Source of the DNA: an uncultured Halieaceae bacterium
GTDB lineage: Bacteria; Pseudomonadota; Gammaproteobacteria; Pseudomonadales; Halieaceae
Assembly (NCBI GenBank): GCA_913057135.1
Contig: CAJXNM010000006.1
Coordinates: 20,834-84,833 of the forward strand
DNA: 64,000 nt
Direction: 5' to 3'
Positions 62,538 to 64,000 of this stretch are shown here, in pieces. The notes beneath the pieces were generated by a model, which was not told the origin of the DNA, did no database searches, and saw only the letters and a list, made by a program, of their open reading frames with translations. How positions within the stretch are numbered: the first letter of the stretch is position 1; every line of letters starts with the position of its first letter. The translations under genes and the position numbers were made by a program.

Positions 62538-63001
62538 AACTCCTTTACGTGTGCACACACAATCGATGTCGCAGCATCCTCTCTGAAGCCGTGACGCGCA
62601 GTCGAGCGGGGTCATTGATTGACGTTCGAAGTGCTGGAAGTCAACCGGAGGGAGAGGTCCATCCATTGTCTCTGAAGTACCTACAACAAACAGGCTACGA
62701 CATCGACGGACTCGTCTCTGAGTCTTGGGATGTCTACGCCGGTTGGGCACCTGATGTGGTCATTACCGTTTGCGATAGAGCGGCTGGAGAGGCATGCCCG
62801 TTGTATTTGGGTTCTGCGATCAAGCTGCATTGGGGGCTTGAGGATCCATCTGCTCTGGGCGGTACCGCGGAGCAAATAGAAGCCGCGTTTTTAAGCACGA
62901 TTACTTGTATCGAGCAACGCGTTGACCAGTTGATCACCGTTGCACAGTTGCCCCCGACACAATGGCAATCAGCGCTCGCCATCTTGGTGTTGGAGAGCTA
63001 G
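62534..63001 (+). CDS. arsC: Arsenate reductase, low-molecular-weight phosphatase type
   Basis: 155 residues. P-loop CTHNRCRS gives the nucleophile Cys and Arg; DVVITVCDRAAGEACP holds the later Cys pair used in the disulfide relay. It reduces arsenate to arsenite with thioredoxin or glutaredoxin. Second gene in the ars operon. Confidence 0.92.
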   Translation: MKLLYVCTHNRCRSILSEAVTRSRAGSLIDVRSAGSQPEGEVHPLSLKYLQQTGYDIDGLVSESWDVYAGWAPDVVITVCDRAAGEACPLYLGSAIKLHWGLEDPSALGGTAEQIEAAFLSTITCIEQRVDQLITVAQLPPTQWQSALAILVLES

Positions 63002-63004
63002 ATC

Positions 63005-63721
63005 ATGTCTGCAGAAGACACGTTACCTAACCTTCTTGCGGAACACGTCAAGGTGCCCTCGGTCGATGATTTTCGGACGGAATTCTCTACACATCCGCCG
63101 CGATTTTTACTTATTTACGGTTCGCTAAGGGAGCGATCCTTCAGTCGGTTGGTCATTGAGGAATGCGCCCGTCTGCTTCGTCACTTTGGCGCTGAGACGA
63201 AGATTTTCAATCCATCTGGATTACCACTCGCCGACGCGGCTGATGAAACCCATCCCAAGGTTGCAGAGCTACGTGACTTGGTGCTGTGGTCAGAGGGGCA
63301 TGTGTGGTGCTCTCCCGAGCGTCACGGTGCCATGACCGGCCTCATGAAAACCCAAATCGATTGGATCCCGTTGTCGCTTGGCGCGGTGCGACCAACGCAA
63401 GGTAAAACTCTGGCGGTACTGCAAGTGGAGGGCGGTTCACAATCGTTTAACACCGTGAATCAATTGCGTGTCCTAGGTCGCTGGATGCGGATGCTGACGA
63501 TACCCAATCAGTCATCTGTGCCTAAGGCGTTTCTGGAGTTCGATGAGGACGGTCGCATGAAGCCCTCGGGCTACTACAACCGTATTGTCGACGTTATGGA
63601 GGAGTTGGTGAGGTTCACCTTGCTTACCCGAGATCATGCAGACTATTTGGTTGATCGGTACTCCGAGCGAGTCGAGTCAGCCGAGGCCTTGATGCAACGT
63701 GTTAACCAACGTTCGCTGTAA
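63005..63721 (+). CDS. arsH: ArsH NADPH-dependent FMN reductase
   Basis: 238 residues. [25 protein letters not shown] binds FMN phosphate, and [23 protein letters not shown] is the ArsH signature. ArsH oxidises trivalent organoarsenicals such as methylarsenite. Starts 3 nt after arsC. The 88-bp gap to the permease gene shows no clear terminator. Confidence 0.93.
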   Translation: MSAEDTLPNLLAEHVKVPSVDDFRTEFSTHPPRFLLIYGSLRERSFSRLVIEECARLLRHFGAETKIFNPSGLPLADAADETHPKVAELRDLVLWSEGHVWCSPERHGAMTGLMKTQIDWIPLSLGAVRPTQGKTLAVLQVEGGSQSFNTVNQLRVLGRWMRMLTIPNQSSVPKAFLEFDEDGRMKPSGYYNRIVDVMEELVRFTLLTRDHADYLVDRYSERVESAEALMQRVNQRSL

Positions 63722-63809
63722 GTGGTGACGCCCGTAAAAGCGCGCACCCACTATATAACTGCTATTTAAAGTGCTGGTCCAAACATCATTGATCTGATTG
63801 GGGAAAACG

Positions 63810-64000
63810 ATGGGAGTTTTTGAGCGATTTCTGGGTGTCTGGGTTGCCCTGGCGATCGCGGTCGGTGTGCTGTTGGGTAATCTGTTTCCCGCCGCGTTCA
63901 ATGTTATAGCGGCCATTGAGGTTGCCCACGTTAACTTAGTGGTGGCATCGCTTATCTGGCTGATGATTTACCCCATGATGGTGCAGGTGGATTTTGGCGC
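63810..64000 (+). CDS. ACR3-type arsenite efflux permease, 5' part
   Basis: 63 codons visible before the window ends. [27 protein letters not shown] then [26 protein letters not shown] is the ACR3 N-terminus with its first helices. GGGG precedes ATG by about 5 nt. It exports arsenite made by ArsC. Truncated by the window edge, not broken as far as seen. Confidence 0.87.
   Translation, partial: MGVFERFLGVWVALAIAVGVLLGNLFPAAFNVIAAIEVAHVNLVVASLIWLMIYPMMVQVDFG

Noticed and set aside
1..64000. CRISPR arrays, tRNA or rRNA genes, complete insertion sequences, prophage genes
   Set aside because: I looked for direct repeats with spacers, cloverleaf-like runs and transposase or integrase motifs and saw none that held up.

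Overview
This window most likely comes from a moderately GC-rich gammaproteobacterium, probably a marine or aquatic heterotroph of the Cellvibrionales/Halieaceae kind. The reasons are recA-recX synteny, a Coq7-type ubiquinone hydroxylase, DUF3014 and DUF2970 proteins, two TonB-dependent receptors (one of the Xanthomonas/Caulobacter type), GspAB, a type IV pilin cluster and a betaine/sarcosine degradation island. No rRNA, tRNA, CRISPR array, phage or intact insertion sequence was seen. Coding density is high, with many 4-bp start/stop overlaps.

Layout. 0-2.8 kb: glutathione transferase, a metallophosphoesterase lipoprotein and a MazEF module. 3-10.5 kb: a large TonB receptor whose ribosome-binding site lies in a stem-loop, then convergent dabAB (energy-coupled inorganic-carbon uptake) with a divergent LysR gene. 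10.6-14.4 kb: LexA-boxed recA, recX, a SxxK serine hydrolase and a DUF3014 membrane protein. 14.5-29.7 kb: an N-methyl compound catabolic island. It holds a flavin/Fe-S demethylase, a Rieske oxygenase and its reductase, a DapA-family lyase, an aldehyde dehydrogenase, an FAD amine oxidase, heterotetrameric sarcosine oxidase soxBDAG and serine dehydratase. The core reads as betaine to dimethylglycine to sarcosine to glycine/serine to pyruvate. The DapA/ALDH/amine-oxidase trio is not needed for that and suggests another, possibly cyclic, N-methylated substrate.

29.7-38.3 kb: a short MetE-like methyltransferase, then an unassigned catabolic island (PaaK-like acyl-CoA ligase, flavodoxin-like protein, VOC metalloenzyme and TonB receptor on one strand; short citrate-synthase-like protein and alpha/beta hydrolase on the other; IclR regulator). 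38.3-43 kb: exported oligopeptidase F, coq7, flavin reductase, DCC protein and a TlpA-like thioredoxin. 43.3-47.1 kb: minor pilins fimT-pilW-pilX-pilV and pilE, without pilY1. 47.2-49.4 kb: class I-type HMG-CoA reductase and a nitronate monooxygenase-like protein, with an upstream palindrome. 49.6-52.6 kb: gspAB, where gspA appears to begin at ATC and gspB is followed in frame by a CAG/CAC run. 52.6-60.6 kb: alkaline phosphatase, then a long minus-strand run of sulfite reductase, DUF934, CPA2 antiporter and modABC, plus a 36-residue membrane peptide and DUF2970.

60.7-62 kb: a decayed FitA/VapB-VapC pair next to an intact Phd/ParE module. 62.2-64 kb: arsenic resistance operon arsR-arsC-arsH-acr3, cut by the window end. 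The three toxin-antitoxin loci and the ars operon mark the window ends as the most accessory parts. Only sequence reading was possible; substrate assignments for both catabolic islands are inference.
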